NCBI GenBank assembly: GCA_963700895.1
Contig: CAVOZI010000016.1
Coordinates: forward strand, 558,001 to 622,000
Length of the DNA: 64,000 nucleotides
Reading direction: 5' to 3'
Origin: Anderseniella sp963700895
GTDB lineage: Bacteria; Pseudomonadota; Alphaproteobacteria; Rhizobiales; Aestuariivirgaceae
Position numbers and translations under genes: made by a program
Shown here: positions 16,894-26,535 of the stretch, one piece after another
Layout: each line of letters opens with the position of its first letter
How positions within the stretch are numbered: the stretch's first letter is position 1
The notes under the pieces: model-generated
Seen by the model: the letters and a program-made list of their open reading frames with translations, nothing else
Database searches by the model: none
What the model was told of the DNA's origin: nothing

Positions 16894-17502
16894 TCAGCCG
16901 GCCTTGTTGAACAGGCCGATCACAGCACCCGGCCCGGCAGTGGCCTTGAGCCACTTCCAGGTATAGTCGGCATAGGAGCGGAACACGTACAGGTCGACCG
17001 TGTCCGGGCCTTCCGAAACGATGTGAGCCAGCGCGGCGATTTCGGCGAACACCAGCCGGCGCACCACCCCGGCCTTGTAGTCCGGCAGGGTGAAGTCGAT
17101 CGCCGATCCCTTCATCAGCACTTCGCGCACATGCTCGCCCTCCAGCCGGATGATGGCCCGCATGTCGGACACGTCCACCGCCAGCGAGTGAATACCCTCA
17201 AGCGCCTTGTTCAGACCGGCCAGCAGCTTGGCCTGCTCACCGCGCGGGCAGGTGATGAGCCACTGGTCCACCGATAGCCAGAACACCGTCACCGCGCCAT
17301 TGACCGCGCTGCTGCGCGGCTTGGTGGGCAGGTCAACTCCAAGCACCGACTTCGCGGCCTGCCTGAACTTCGCCGAAGCCGCCTCGCCACGCAGGTCGAT
17401 CATGCCGCGATCAGCCACCTCGCGCATGGCAATGCTGAGGCCGCCTGCACCGTCATGACCGGCCACATGGGCCAGTGCGCTGTTGAATACCGGATCAGAC
17501 AT
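16894..17502 (-). CDS. soxG: Sarcosine oxidase gamma subunit
   Basis: 202 aa. The SoxG pattern is visible: HDGAGGLSIAMREVADRGMI, VFWLSVDQWLITCP and SLAVDVSDMRAIIRLEGEHV, ending in the folate-enzyme-like VYVFRSYADYTWKWL. The gamma subunit completes heterotetrameric sarcosine oxidase, which converts sarcosine, tetrahydrofolate and oxygen to glycine, methylene-THF and peroxide. The start overlaps the soxA stop by eight bases. It is the last gene of the soxBDAG operon. Confidence 0.92.
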   Translation of the reverse strand: MSDPVFNSALAHVAGHDGAGGLSIAMREVADRGMIDLRGEAASAKFRQAAKSVLGVDLPTKPRSSAVNGAVTVFWLSVDQWLITCPRGEQAKLLAGLNKALEGIHSLAVDVSDMRAIIRLEGEHVREVLMKGSAIDFTLPDYKAGVVRRLVFAEIAALAHIVSEGPDTVDLYVFRSYADYTWKWLKATAGPGAVIGLFNKAG

Positions 17503-20500
17503 CCTGCCGCTTCCCTTCCGGATCGAGGAACACCGGAGACACGATCTTTGCCTCCACAACCTTGCCGCCTTCCAGCGGGAACGAGACGGTCTCGCCCATC
17601 TTTGACAATCCGCCCTCGATCAGCGCCATGGCGATGGAGCGTTCCAGTGTCGGGCTCCAGTAGCTGGAGGTGACCTGGCCGATCATCTTCATCGGTGGCT
17701 GCGGCTTGACCTCCGACACCGCATAGGCACCGTCGGGCAACACCTCGTTCGGGTCTTTCGTCTCAAGACCGACAAGCTGTTTGCGGCCCTTCCGAGGCAA
17801 GGAACGACTGGCTCAGCGAACGCTTGCCGATGAAGTCGTCCTTCTTCTTCGACACCGCCCAGCCCATGTTGACGTCATAGGGCGTTACCGTGCCGTCGGT
17901 CTCGTCGCCGATGACGATGAAGCCCTTCTCGGCGCGCAACACGTGCAGCGCTTCGGTGCCGTAGGGCTCGATGCCCTCTGATGCACCCGCTTCCATCAGC
18001 GCGTCCCACAGGCCCCGGCCAAAATTGGACGGCGTGGCGATCTCGTAGGACAGCTCGCCAGAGAAGCTGATGCGGAACACCCGCACCGGATACCCGGCCA
18101 AGGTGCCTTCCCGGTACGACATGAACTCGAACGCCTCGGCCGACAGGTCAATATCGCTGTCCGAGCTTCTCCAGCACCTTGCGCGCCTTCGGACCGGCAA
18201 TGGCGAACTGCGCCCACTGCTCGGTGACCGGCGTGACGAACACCTTGAGCGTGGTCCACTCGGTCTGCAGCCATTCTTCCAGCCACGGCCGCAATGCGGT
18301 CGGCGCCGCCGGATGTGGTGTGCATGAGGAAGTGGTCGTCGCCCAGCCGCACGGTCACGCCGTCGTCCATCAGGAAGCCCAGCTCGTTCATCATCAGGCC
18401 ATAGCGGGCCTTGCCCACTTTCAGGCTGGAGAACACGTTGGTGTAGACGAGGTCGAGGAACTTGCCCGCATCGGGGCCCTTGATCTCGATCTTGCCGAGA
18501 GTCGAGGCGTCCAGCAGGCCGACCTTGTTGCGCACCGCGAGGATCTCGCGGTTGATCGCGTCCTTCCTGTTTTCGCCGCCCGACGGGTAGCAGTAGGCGC
18601 GCCGCCACTGGCCGACCGGCTCCCACGTCGCGCCGCGCGCAATGTGCCAGTCATAGATCGGCGGTGCGCCGCACCGGCAGGAACAGCTCGCCCTTCTTGG
18701 TGCCGGCGATGGAGCCGAAGGAATAGGGCGTATAGGGCGGACGGAACGTGGTGGTGCCGATCTCGGGGATCCGCTTGCCGGTGGCGTCTGAAATGACGCC
18801 GAGGCCGTTGATGTTCGAGGTCTTGCCCTGGTCTGTGGCCATGCCAAGCGTGGTGTAGCGCTTGGTGTGCTCGACCGACTCGTAGCCCTCGCGCTGGGCC
18901 AGTTCCAGGTCCGCCGCCGTCACGTCGTTCTGGAAGTCGATGAAGTGCTTGTTGCCTTCGTTGTACTTGCCGGTGGCCGGCGCAAACCAGATCGCCTCGA
19001 CTGCTGCCGGCGCTTGCCGCCTTCAGCCGTAGCGGGTTTACGCTTGCCGGCCTTGCCGCCTCCTGTGGCTCTGGCGGCGGCTTCGCCTGCCGCAAAGCCT
19101 TCTTCCAGGCAACCGGCGAGGTCGAACGTGCCGTTGGCGGCACCCGCCACGATGATCGGGTCGCCATGCCGGTCCGGACGGAAGCTCTGAATGGTCTCGT
19201 CGAACCGTCAGCTTGCCGCCATTGTGGCACCACAGGTGAACGACCGGGTTGTACCCGCCCGACACGGCGACGAAATCGCACGCCACCTTCTCTTCGTTGA
19301 CCACCCGGCCGCGGCCCGGCGCAGTAGGGCGCTACCTTGACGGCTGTGATTTCCTTGCCGCCGCCGCTGGTCTCGACCCCGGCAATCGCGCACGCCCGTC
19401 TGAACCTGCAGGCCGGCCTTGCGCGCGGCCTCGGCCAGCTCAGACGATACGACTGGCGCGCACGTCAATGATCCGGGCCACCCCGACACCGGCCTCATGC
19501 AGCTTCAGCGCGGTCAGATAGGCATCGTCGTTGTTGGTGAAGATGACACCGTTCATGCCGGGCGCGGTCGCATAGCGTTCCACCATGCCGCGCGCGGCGG
19601 ACGCCATCATGACGCCCGGGCCGGTCGTTGTTGGCAAAGGCGATGGGCCGTTCCAGTGCGCCCGAAGCAACGATGACCTGGCCGGCGCGGATTTTCCACA
19701 GCCGGTGACGCGGTGCCCCCTTGGCCAGCAGCGACGGATCGTGATCGGCAACCCGCTCTGCCGCCAGCAGGTAGTTGTGGTGATAGTGCCCGACCACGGT
19801 GGTGCGCGTCAGCACGTGTACGTTGCCGGCCTTGCCGAGCTGCGCCGCCTTTGCGGCCACCCATTCAGCCTGCGGCTTGCCGTCAATGTTGCCATCCGCA
19901 ATGTCGGCCACGCCGCCCAGCACGGTATTCTCGTCGGCCAGCAGCACCCGCTTTCCCGAGGCTGCTGCGGCTTCTGCGGCTGCCAGGCCCGCCACGCCGC
20001 CACCCACCACCAGCACGTCCACATGCACGTGCATCTGCTCATAGCTGTCAGGGTCGTGCTCGCGCGCTGCCTCGCCGAGGCCCGCCGCATTGCGGATGAC
20101 CGGCTCGTAGACGCTTTCCCAGAACGAGCGCGGCCACATGAAGGTCTTGTAGTAGAAGCCGCCCGGAAACAGCCGCGACAGGTAGTTGTTGACGATGCCG
20201 ACGTCGAACTCGAGGCTCGGCCAGCGGTTCTGGCTGGTCGCCACCAGGCCGTTGTAAAGCTCCACCTGGGTGGCGCGCAGGTTCGGCTCCTTGCGGCCCG
20301 CCTCGCCTACGCCGATGAGCGCGTTCATCTCTTCCGAGCCAAGCCCGATGACGCCGCGCGGCCGGTGATACTTGAACGACCGGCCGAACACCTTGCGCCC
20401 CGCCGCCATCACGGCAGAGGCGACCGTGTCGCCGGCGAAGCCCGAAAGCTTCTTGCCGTCAAACGAGAATGAAATCGTCTTCGCCCGGTCGATGCGCGAG

Positions 20501-20544
20501 CCTTTGGCTGCGCTTTCGGGAAGTCTGTAGGGTCTGCCGCTCAT
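17495..20544 (-). pseudogene. soxA: Sarcosine oxidase alpha subunit, broken into about eleven frames
   Basis: Reading through the frame breaks gives a complete SoxA of about 1010 aa. Features include an N-terminal ferredoxin-like domain (FAGDTVASAVMAAGRKV), an NAD site (VLVVGGGVAGLAAAEAAA), a central oxidoreductase part (VACDFVAVSGGYNPVVHLW) and a C-terminal GcvT-like folate domain (VRNKVGLLDASTLGKIEI, ISFSGELSYEIATP). Breaks lie near 17788, 18161, 18287, 18663, 19004-19020 (net +2 or -1), 19205, 19320, 19390, 19441 and 19619, nearly all single extra G or C bases. Segments between breaks are conserved and free of other stops, so assembly error is likelier than decay. It starts in an ATGA overlap with soxD. 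Confidence 0.9.
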
Positions 20545-20945
20545 TTCTTCGCTGCTTTCTTGGCAGGGGATTTGGCCGTCTTGCCGGCCGGTTTTGCTGC
20601 GCTGGCCTCTGCGGCGCGCGCCTTGAAGAACTCGGCCCACTGGCCCGAGGCCTGGTCCTGCAGCTCTTGCGGCGGCAATTCGGTAATGCCGTAATAGCCC
20701 TTGAAATCCAGGCTCGCCGTGTCGCGCGCGGCATGGAACCACTTGCCGCAGCCCCGGTCGCAGCGCCAGCGCTCGAAGTGCAGGCCCTTCGGGTTGAACC
20801 GCATGAACAGGTAGTCGCGCTGTTCCTCGTCGGTGATGTTGTGCGGATCGTGGCTGGCCGGCCGGCGGATGTGCGCCTGCCCGCCATAGTGGAAGTCCGT
20901 CTCGTCGCCTTCGACCCCGCACACGGGGCAATGAACGATAATCAT
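20541..20945 (-). CDS. soxD: Sarcosine oxidase delta subunit
   Basis: 134 aa. The zinc-binding pattern of SoxD is present: Cys6 and Cys9 in VHCPVCG, a histidine in QAHIRRP, and Cys residues in WRCDRGCGKWFHAARDT. SoxD is the small zinc subunit of the heterotetramer. The lysine/alanine-rich tail after residue 105 is longer than usual for SoxD. Start chosen at ATG 20945, 13 bases after the soxB stop. The stop overlaps the soxA start. Confidence 0.93.
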   Translation of the reverse strand: MIIVHCPVCGVEGDETDFHYGGQAHIRRPASHDPHNITDEEQRDYLFMRFNPKGLHFERWRCDRGCGKWFHAARDTASLDFKGYYGITELPPQELQDQASGQWAEFFKARAAEASAAKPAGKTAKSPAKKAAKK

Positions 20946-20958
20946 CTGTGCATGTCCC

Positions 20959-22212
20959 CTAGTGCGCCACGGCCGCAGCCACGCTTTCATCGATGAAGCG
21001 GCCTTCGCGGAAACGGTTCAGCCCGAACGGCTCGGCGATCGGGTGCGGGCGGTCATTGGCCATCGTGTCCGCGAACACGAAGCCGGATCCCGGAATGGCC
21101 TTCCAGCCACCGGTACCCCAGCCGCAATTGACGTACAGCCCCTTGACCGGCGTCAGGCCGATGATCGGCGAGCGGTCGCCGGTCATGTCGACGATGCCGC
21201 CCCACTGGCGCAGCATACGCAGCCTGGAAATGATCGGGAACGTCTCGACCAGCGCCGAGATGGTGTGCTCGATGGCCGGGAAGGAGCCGCGCTGCGAATA
21301 GTTGTTGTAGGCGTCGGTGCCGCCGCCGATCACCAGTTCGCCCTTGTCAGACTGGCTCATGTAGCCGTGCACGGTGTTGGCCATGACCACGCAGTCGATC
21401 ACCGGCTTGATCGGCTCGGACACCAGCGCCTGCAGGCACAGGCTCTCGATCGGCATGCGCACGCCGGCCATTTCCATGATGTTCGAGGTATGGCCGGAGG
21501 TGACCACCGCCACTTTCTTGGCGCGAATGGTGCCCAGCGTCGTTTCCACCCCGGCGATGCGGTCGCCGTCGCGCAGCATGCCGGTCACTTCGCATTTCTG
21601 GATCACGTCGACGCCCATCGAATCGATGGCGCGCGCATAGCCCCAGGCCAGCGCATCGTGGCGGCCCGTGCCGCCGCGCGGCTGATAGTAGGCGCCGAGG
21701 ATCGGGTAGCGGGCATCGGGCGAGTCATTGATGATCGGCACGATGCGCTTGACTTCAGCTGCATCTACCATGCGGCAGTCGAGGCCCGCCAGCCGGTTGG
21801 CGTGGGCGGTGCGCTTGAAGGCGCGCAGTTCGTGCTCGGTCTGGCACAGCATCAGCACACCGCGTGGCGAGAACATCAGGTTGTAGTTGAGGTCCTGGGA
21901 CAGCGTCTCATACAGCGAGCGCGACAGCTCATAGATCGCGATGGACGGGTCCTGCAGGTAGTTCGACCGGATAATGGTGGTGTTGCGGCCGGTATTGCCG
22001 CCACCAAGCCAGCCTTTCTCGATCACTGCCATGTTGGTGATCTTGTGTTCCTTGGCCAGGTAATAGGCCGTGGCCAGCCCGTGGCCGCCCGCGCCGACGA
22101 TCACCACGTCGTATTCCTGCTTCGGATCGGGGCTGCGCCAGACGCGCTCCCAGTCCTTGTGGTAGTTGAGCGCATTCCGGGCCAGCGAAAATATCGAGTA
22201 GCGTTTCATCAT
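20959..22212 (-). CDS. soxB: Sarcosine oxidase beta subunit
   Basis: 417 aa. FAD-binding Rossmann motif VVIVGAGGHGLATAYYLAKE (about 36-55), then GWLGGGNTGRNTTIIRSNYL and the C-terminal GWGTGGWKAIPGSG flavin motif, all standard for SoxB. The beta subunit carries the FAD and FMN that oxidise sarcosine. First gene of soxBDAG; promoter and GTCGCA repeats lie in the 200-base divergent gap with ccmI. Two adjacent ATG codons; the outer one at 22212 is given. Confidence 0.94.
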   Translation of the reverse strand: MMKRYSIFSLARNALNYHKDWERVWRSPDPKQEYDVVIVGAGGHGLATAYYLAKEHKITNMAVIEKGWLGGGNTGRNTTIIRSNYLQDPSIAIYELSRSLYETLSQDLNYNLMFSPRGVLMLCQTEHELRAFKRTAHANRLAGLDCRMVDAAEVKRIVPIINDSPDARYPILGAYYQPRGGTGRHDALAWGYARAIDSMGVDVIQKCEVTGMLRDGDRIAGVETTLGTIRAKKVAVVTSGHTSNIMEMAGVRMPIESLCLQALVSEPIKPVIDCVVMANTVHGYMSQSDKGELVIGGGTDAYNNYSQRGSFPAIEHTISALVETFPIISRLRMLRQWGGIVDMTGDRSPIIGLTPVKGLYVNCGWGTGGWKAIPGSGFVFADTMANDRPHPIAEPFGLNRFREGRFIDESVAAAVAH

Positions 22213-22222
22213 CGCGTCCTAT

Positions 22223-22246
22223 GGGCTCTCACCTTGCGGTGAGCCC
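22223..22246. promoter_or_regulatory. Hairpin in the soxB leader
   Basis: GGGCT-CT-CACC, loop TTGC, then GGTGAGCCC: nine paired bases with a two-base bulge, located 11-34 bases upstream of the soxB start codon. It would partly cover the ribosome binding region. No known riboswitch motif is recognised; a translational role is a guess. Confidence 0.35.
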
Positions 22247-22296
22247 AGTTAACCGGTGGCCAATCTATCAAACCGCTGGCAAAGCCACCAAAGGTT

Positions 22297-22323
22297 TGCG
22301 ACATTCACCCCCCAAACTGCGAC
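22297..22323 (-). promoter_or_regulatory. GTCGCA direct repeat upstream of soxB
   Basis: TGCGAC on the plus strand (GTCGCA reading toward soxB) occurs at 22297-22302 and 22318-22323, 21 bases apart. Both copies extend to TGTCGCA. The proximal copy is 85 bases from the soxB start, almost the same distance as the proximal copy upstream of the MTHFR-like gene (88). This suggests one activator for both transcription units. Confidence 0.5.
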
Positions 22324-22411
22324 ACCGCAACACTGGTAAGCTCGCCGTGACACAATAAGTTGTCCATATCGTAAGTTGAAATTCCGGTTTGCCGGTTGCT
22401 AAGTGATTACC

Positions 22412-23536
22412 ATGTGGCTTTGGATCGTGTTCGCCGTAATGACGGCGGTTGTCATTCTGGTGCTGATGGCGCCTTTGAGGTCTCGCGGCGGGGCGGCCGC
22501 CGCGCGGGGTGCGTTTGACCTTGCCGTTTATCGGGACCAGCTGGCCGAGCTTGAACGGGATGCCGAAGCGGGCTTGATCGGCAAGGTTGATGCCGATGCG
22601 GCCCGCAACGAGATTTCCCGGCGCATACTTGCCGCAGAGGCTGCCATTGCCGCCGACCGCAGCGAGGATCGCCCGGTGCCTGCCTGGCTCAGCATCGGCA
22701 CCATCCTTGCGGTGCCTGCTGTCGCCATGGGCATTTATCTGAGTGTTGGCCGCCCCGAGCTGCCCTCCCAGCCGCTTGAGGCCAGGCTTGAACAGGCTGT
22801 CGAGAACCAGGATACGGTTGCCATGGTTCGCTCGGTGGAAAAGCATCTGGAAGCCAACCCTGACGATGCCAGGGGCTGGGCTGTGCTTGCCCCGATCTAC
22901 ACCCGGCTGGGCCGCTTCACCGACGCCGCCAATGCCTACCGGCAGGTGATGCGCATCGACGGGCCGTCGCCGGACGTTCTCTCAGACCTCGGTGAAACCA
23001 TGGTCGTGGCCAAGCAGGGGCTGGTCGAGGCAGACGCCGTCAAGATGTTTGAAGCCGCCGTGTCTGCCGATCCCAGCCATGTAAAGTCGCGATTCTTCCT
23101 GGCCATGGCGAAACGGCAGGAGGGCAAGACCCAGGAGGCCATCGCCATGTGGCAGGCCTTGCTGGACGAAAGCCCCGCCGATGCACCTTGGCGTGATGCC
23201 GTGAGGCAGCAGATGGCAGAGGCCGGTTCTCCTGCCAGCGTTCTGCCGGAGCTGCCGAAGGGGCCCGCACTCACCGAGGAGCAGATCCAGGCTGGCCAGC
23301 AGATGGCATCGGGCGACCGGATGGAAATGATCCGCGGCATGGTCGAGGGGCTCGACAAGCGGCTGGCGGAAGATGGTTCGGACCTCGATGGCTGGTTGCG
23401 GCTGATCCGCGCCCGCATGGTGCTGGGTGAGAAGGACAAGGCTGCCGATGCGCTCAGCCGGGCCAGCGACGCCTTCAAGGATGACCAACGCGCCATCACC
23501 GCGCTGGATGAAACCCGCAAGGCCCTTGGGCTTTGA
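22412..23536 (+). CDS. ccmI: Cytochrome c maturation protein CcmI (CycH)
   Basis: 374 aa. TM1 at the N-terminus (MWLWIVFAVMTAVVILVLMA), a cytoplasmic helical region with FDLAVYRDQLAELERDAEAG and ISRRILAAE, TM2 near 95-112, then a periplasmic TPR-rich domain (NPDDARGWAVLAPIYTRLGR). CcmI presents apocytochrome c to the CcmF/CcmH haem ligase complex. ATG 22412 chosen; a GTG three codons upstream is possible. First gene of ccmIEFH. Confidence 0.93.
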   Translation: MWLWIVFAVMTAVVILVLMAPLRSRGGAAAARGAFDLAVYRDQLAELERDAEAGLIGKVDADAARNEISRRILAAEAAIAADRSEDRPVPAWLSIGTILAVPAVAMGIYLSVGRPELPSQPLEARLEQAVENQDTVAMVRSVEKHLEANPDDARGWAVLAPIYTRLGRFTDAANAYRQVMRIDGPSPDVLSDLGETMVVAKQGLVEADAVKMFEAAVSADPSHVKSRFFLAMAKRQEGKTQEAIAMWQALLDESPADAPWRDAVRQQMAEAGSPASVLPELPKGPALTEEQIQAGQQMASGDRMEMIRGMVEGLDKRLAEDGSDLDGWLRLIRARMVLGEKDKAADALSRASDAFKDDQRAITALDETRKALGL

Positions 23537-23567
23537 TATGTGTTATGGTCGGGACGGAGTAAGCTGA

Positions 23568-24038
23568 ATGGCTCTTAGCAAGAAGAAGAAGCGTGGCGTT
23601 CTGATCGGCACCGGCCTGGGCATCCTGGGCGTGGCCGCCGGACTGGTGCTCTATGCGCTTTCCGACACGATCACGTTTTTCTACACGCCGTCCGACGTGG
23701 TCGAGAAGAATGTGGAGCCGGGCACCCGCATGCGGCTTGGCGGCCTGGTGGCGGATGGCTCGGTCATCCGCGGTCAGGGCAAGGAAGTGGGCTTTACCGT
23801 CACCGATACCAGCAAGGACATCAAGGTGAGCTATGTTGGCATCCTGCCCGACCTGTTCCGCGAGGGACAGGGCGTGATTGCCGAGGGCACCCTTGAGCCC
23901 GGCGGCAGCTTCAGGGCAGACACCGTCCTGGCCAAGCACGACGAAAACTACATGCCGCGCGAGGTCGCCGACGCGCTCAAGGCCAAGGGCGTCTGGAAGG
24001 ATGGCCAGCCAATGCCGATGGGAGGCACCACGCAATGA
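23568..24038 (+). CDS. ccmE: Haem chaperone CcmE (CycJ)
   Basis: 156 aa. A lysine-rich N-terminus (ALSKKKKRGVLIG), one membrane anchor and a beta-barrel domain with FYTPSDVVEK and RLGGLVADGSV. The covalent haem site HxxxY is present: His124 and Tyr128 in AKHDENYMP. CcmE carries haem in the periplasm to CcmF. ATGA overlap with ccmF. Confidence 0.96.
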   Translation: MALSKKKKRGVLIGTGLGILGVAAGLVLYALSDTITFFYTPSDVVEKNVEPGTRMRLGGLVADGSVIRGQGKEVGFTVTDTSKDIKVSYVGILPDLFREGQGVIAEGTLEPGGSFRADTVLAKHDENYMPREVADALKAKGVWKDGQPMPMGGTTQ

Positions 24039-26018
24039 TAGCCGAACTGGGCCAGTTTGCCCTTATCCTCGCCTTCGCCACTGCATTGTATCAAACCACC
24101 GTACCGCTTTATGGCGCCTGGCGTGGCGACCAGCGGTTGATGGCCGTGGCGCCGCCTGCTGCCATGCTGCAGGTATGTCTCATCGCGGTGGCTTTCGGCT
24201 GTCTCACCTGGGCCTATGTCACGTCCGACTTCTCGGTCGAAAACGTGTACATGAACTCCCACTCCGACAAGCCGCTTATCTACAAGATCTCCGGCGTGTG
24301 GGGAAACCACGAAGGCTCGATGGTGCTTTGGGTGCTGATTCTTCGCCATTTTCGGCTCTGCCGTGGCGATATTCGGCGGCAACCTGCCGCCCAGCCTGAA
24401 AGCCCGCGTCATCGCCGTTCAGGGCTCGATCTCAGTGGCTTTCCTGCTGTTCATCCTGCTCACCTCCAATCCGTTCAACCGGCTTGATCCGGCGCCCATC
24501 GAGGGCAGGGGCCTGAACCCCATTCTGCAAGACCCGGCGCTCGCCATGCACCCGCCGCTCCTCTATGCAGGCTATGTTGGCCTGTCGATTGCCTTTTCCT
24601 TCGCCGTCGCCGCCCTGATCGAGGGCAAGGTGGACGCCGCCTGGGCGCGCTGGGTCAGGCCGTGGACGCTGGCTGCGTGGATGCTGCTGACCGCCGGCAT
24701 CATGCTGGGGTCCTGGTGGGCCTACTATGAGCTCGGCTGGGGCGGCTGGTGGTTCTGGGACCCGGTCGAGAACGCCTCGTTCATGCCGTGGCTGGTGGCC
24801 GCCGCCTTGCTGCATTCGGCCATCGTGGTTGAAAAGCGAAACGCGCTGAAAGTCTGGACCATCCTGCTTGCCATCCTCGCCTTCTCGCTGTCGCTGCTCG
24901 GCACCTTCCTGGTGCGGTCAGGCGTGCTCACCTCTGTCCACTCGTTCGCCGTTGACCCGGCCCGTGGCGTGTTCATCCTCGGCATCCTGTGCGTGTTCAT
25001 CGGCGGTGCTCTGGCGCTTTACGCCTGGCGTGCGCCGGTCATCAAGTCCGGAGGCCTGTTTGCCCCGATCAGCCGCGAAGGCGCCCTGGTGGTCAACAAC
25101 CTGCTGCTGACCGCATCATGCGCCGCCGTTTTCATCGGCACGCTTTATCCGCTGGCGCTCGAGTCGGTCACCGGCGAGAAGATCTCCGTCGGCCCGCCCT
25201 ACTTCAACCTGACCTTCGGACCGCTGATCCTGCCGTTGCTGCTGCTGGTGCCGCTGGGTCCGCTGCTGTCCTGGAAGCGGGCAGACATCTGGGCCGCCAC
25301 GCAGCGCCTGTGGGCCGCCGCCGCCATTGCCGTGATAGTCGCAATTGCCGCCGCCGCCTGGCAGTGGCGTGGACCGTGGCTGGCCCCGCTCGGCGTGGCG
25401 CTTGGCGTCTGGCTGGTGGCCGGGGCGGTCGTTGAACTTGCCGCAAAGTCCAACTTCCGCAAGGCGGGCGCGGCTGTTGCCTGGGCCCGGGTAAAGGGTC
25501 TGCCGGGCGCTGCCTGGGGCATGATGCTCGCCCATGCCGGCGTTGGCGTGTTTGTCATCGGCGTGGTCGCCATCACCGCCTGGAAGCAGGAAGTCGTGAC
25601 GGTGCTCAAGCCCGGCAACTCGATGCAGATCGGTGGCCGCATCGTGACCTTTACCGGGGAGACCCCGTTTACCGGGCCCAACTACTCGGCCGAGCGCGGC
25701 AATTTCAGTATCACGTCGTCATCGGGCGCAACCGCCGATGTCTGGTCCGAAAAGCGCGTGTTCAAACCGTCCAACCAGCCCACCACCGAAGTGGGCATCC
25801 AGACCTACCTTGACGGCGATGTCTATGTCGTTATCGGTGACAGGGCAGGCGATGCAGGCCGCACGGTGCGCGCCTATTACCACCCGCTGGTCTGGATGCT
25901 GTGGCTCGGATCGCTGCTCATGTTCCTTGGCGGCTTCGCCTCCATCATGGACAGGCGCTATCGGGTCGGCGCGCCGAAGAAATCGACTGCCGGCGCCGCC
26001 GTGCAGCCAGCCGAGTGA
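24035..26018 (+). pseudogene. ccmF: Cytochrome c haem lyase subunit CcmF (CycK), one frame break
   Basis: About 660 aa once one extra base at 24341-24344 is ignored: the first frame reads WVLIL and the second resumes AIFGSAVAIFGGNLPPSL, a typical CcmF sequence. The tryptophan-rich haem-binding WWD motif WGGWWFWDPVENASFMPWL is intact, as are the many membrane helices. CcmF reduces and ligates haem to apocytochrome c. As cytochrome c maturation is normally indispensable for such aerobes, the break is probably a sequence error. Confidence 0.92.
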
Positions 26019-26030
26019 GGTGAAGCAGCG

Positions 26031-26504
26031 ATGTTGCGCAGACTTCTGGCCCTCTTCCTGATCCTCGCCAGCCTCGGGGTTCCGGCCTATGCCGTCCAGC
26101 CCGACGAGGTGCTGTCCGACCCGGCGCTGGAGCATCGCGCCCGCGAGCTTTCAGGGCAGATGCGCTGCATGGTCTGTCAGAACCAGTCCATCGACGACAG
26201 TGATGCCCCACTTGCCAAGGACCTGAGGATATTGATCCGTGAGCGCCTGGTGGCCGGCGACAGCAACCAGCAGGTGGTGGACTATCTGGTCTCTCGCTAC
26301 GGCGAGTTCGTCCTGCTGAAACCTCGTCTCACCGCCAAGACCCTGGCACTCTGGTCGGGGCCGTTTCTGATCCTGCTGCTGGGCGCGTTGATCCTGTGGC
26401 GCAAGCGCCGGGCCTTCGCTGGAGCTCCCGTTTCTGAAGCCGAAACCGGCCTGTCGCCGGAAGAGCGCAAGAAGCTCGACAGCATTCTGAAGGACGCCGG
26501 CTAG
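26031..26504 (+). CDS. ccmH: Cytochrome c maturation thioredoxin-like CcmH (CycL)
   Basis: 157 aa. Signal peptide, then the redox motif with Cys46 and Cys49 in MRCMVCQNQSIDDSDA and the SRYGEFVLLKP segment, followed by one C-terminal membrane helix (ALWSGPFLILLLGALILW). It reduces apocytochrome CXXCH cysteines. Last gene of ccmIEFH; ccmABCDG are not in this window. Confidence 0.95.
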   Translation: MLRRLLALFLILASLGVPAYAVQPDEVLSDPALEHRARELSGQMRCMVCQNQSIDDSDAPLAKDLRILIRERLVAGDSNQQVVDYLVSRYGEFVLLKPRLTAKTLALWSGPFLILLLGALILWRKRRAFAGAPVSEAETGLSPEERKKLDSILKDAG

Positions 26505-26535
26505 CATCTGGCGCCAGCCAGCGCGAGGAGCGCCG

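Noticed and set aside
22223..22246. Glycine or other riboswitch in the soxB leader
   Set aside because: Only a single short hairpin is present; the conserved cores of known riboswitches were not found.
24341..24344. Programmed ribosomal frameshift in ccmF
   Set aside because: No slippery heptamer or downstream structure is apparent, and this family does not use one.
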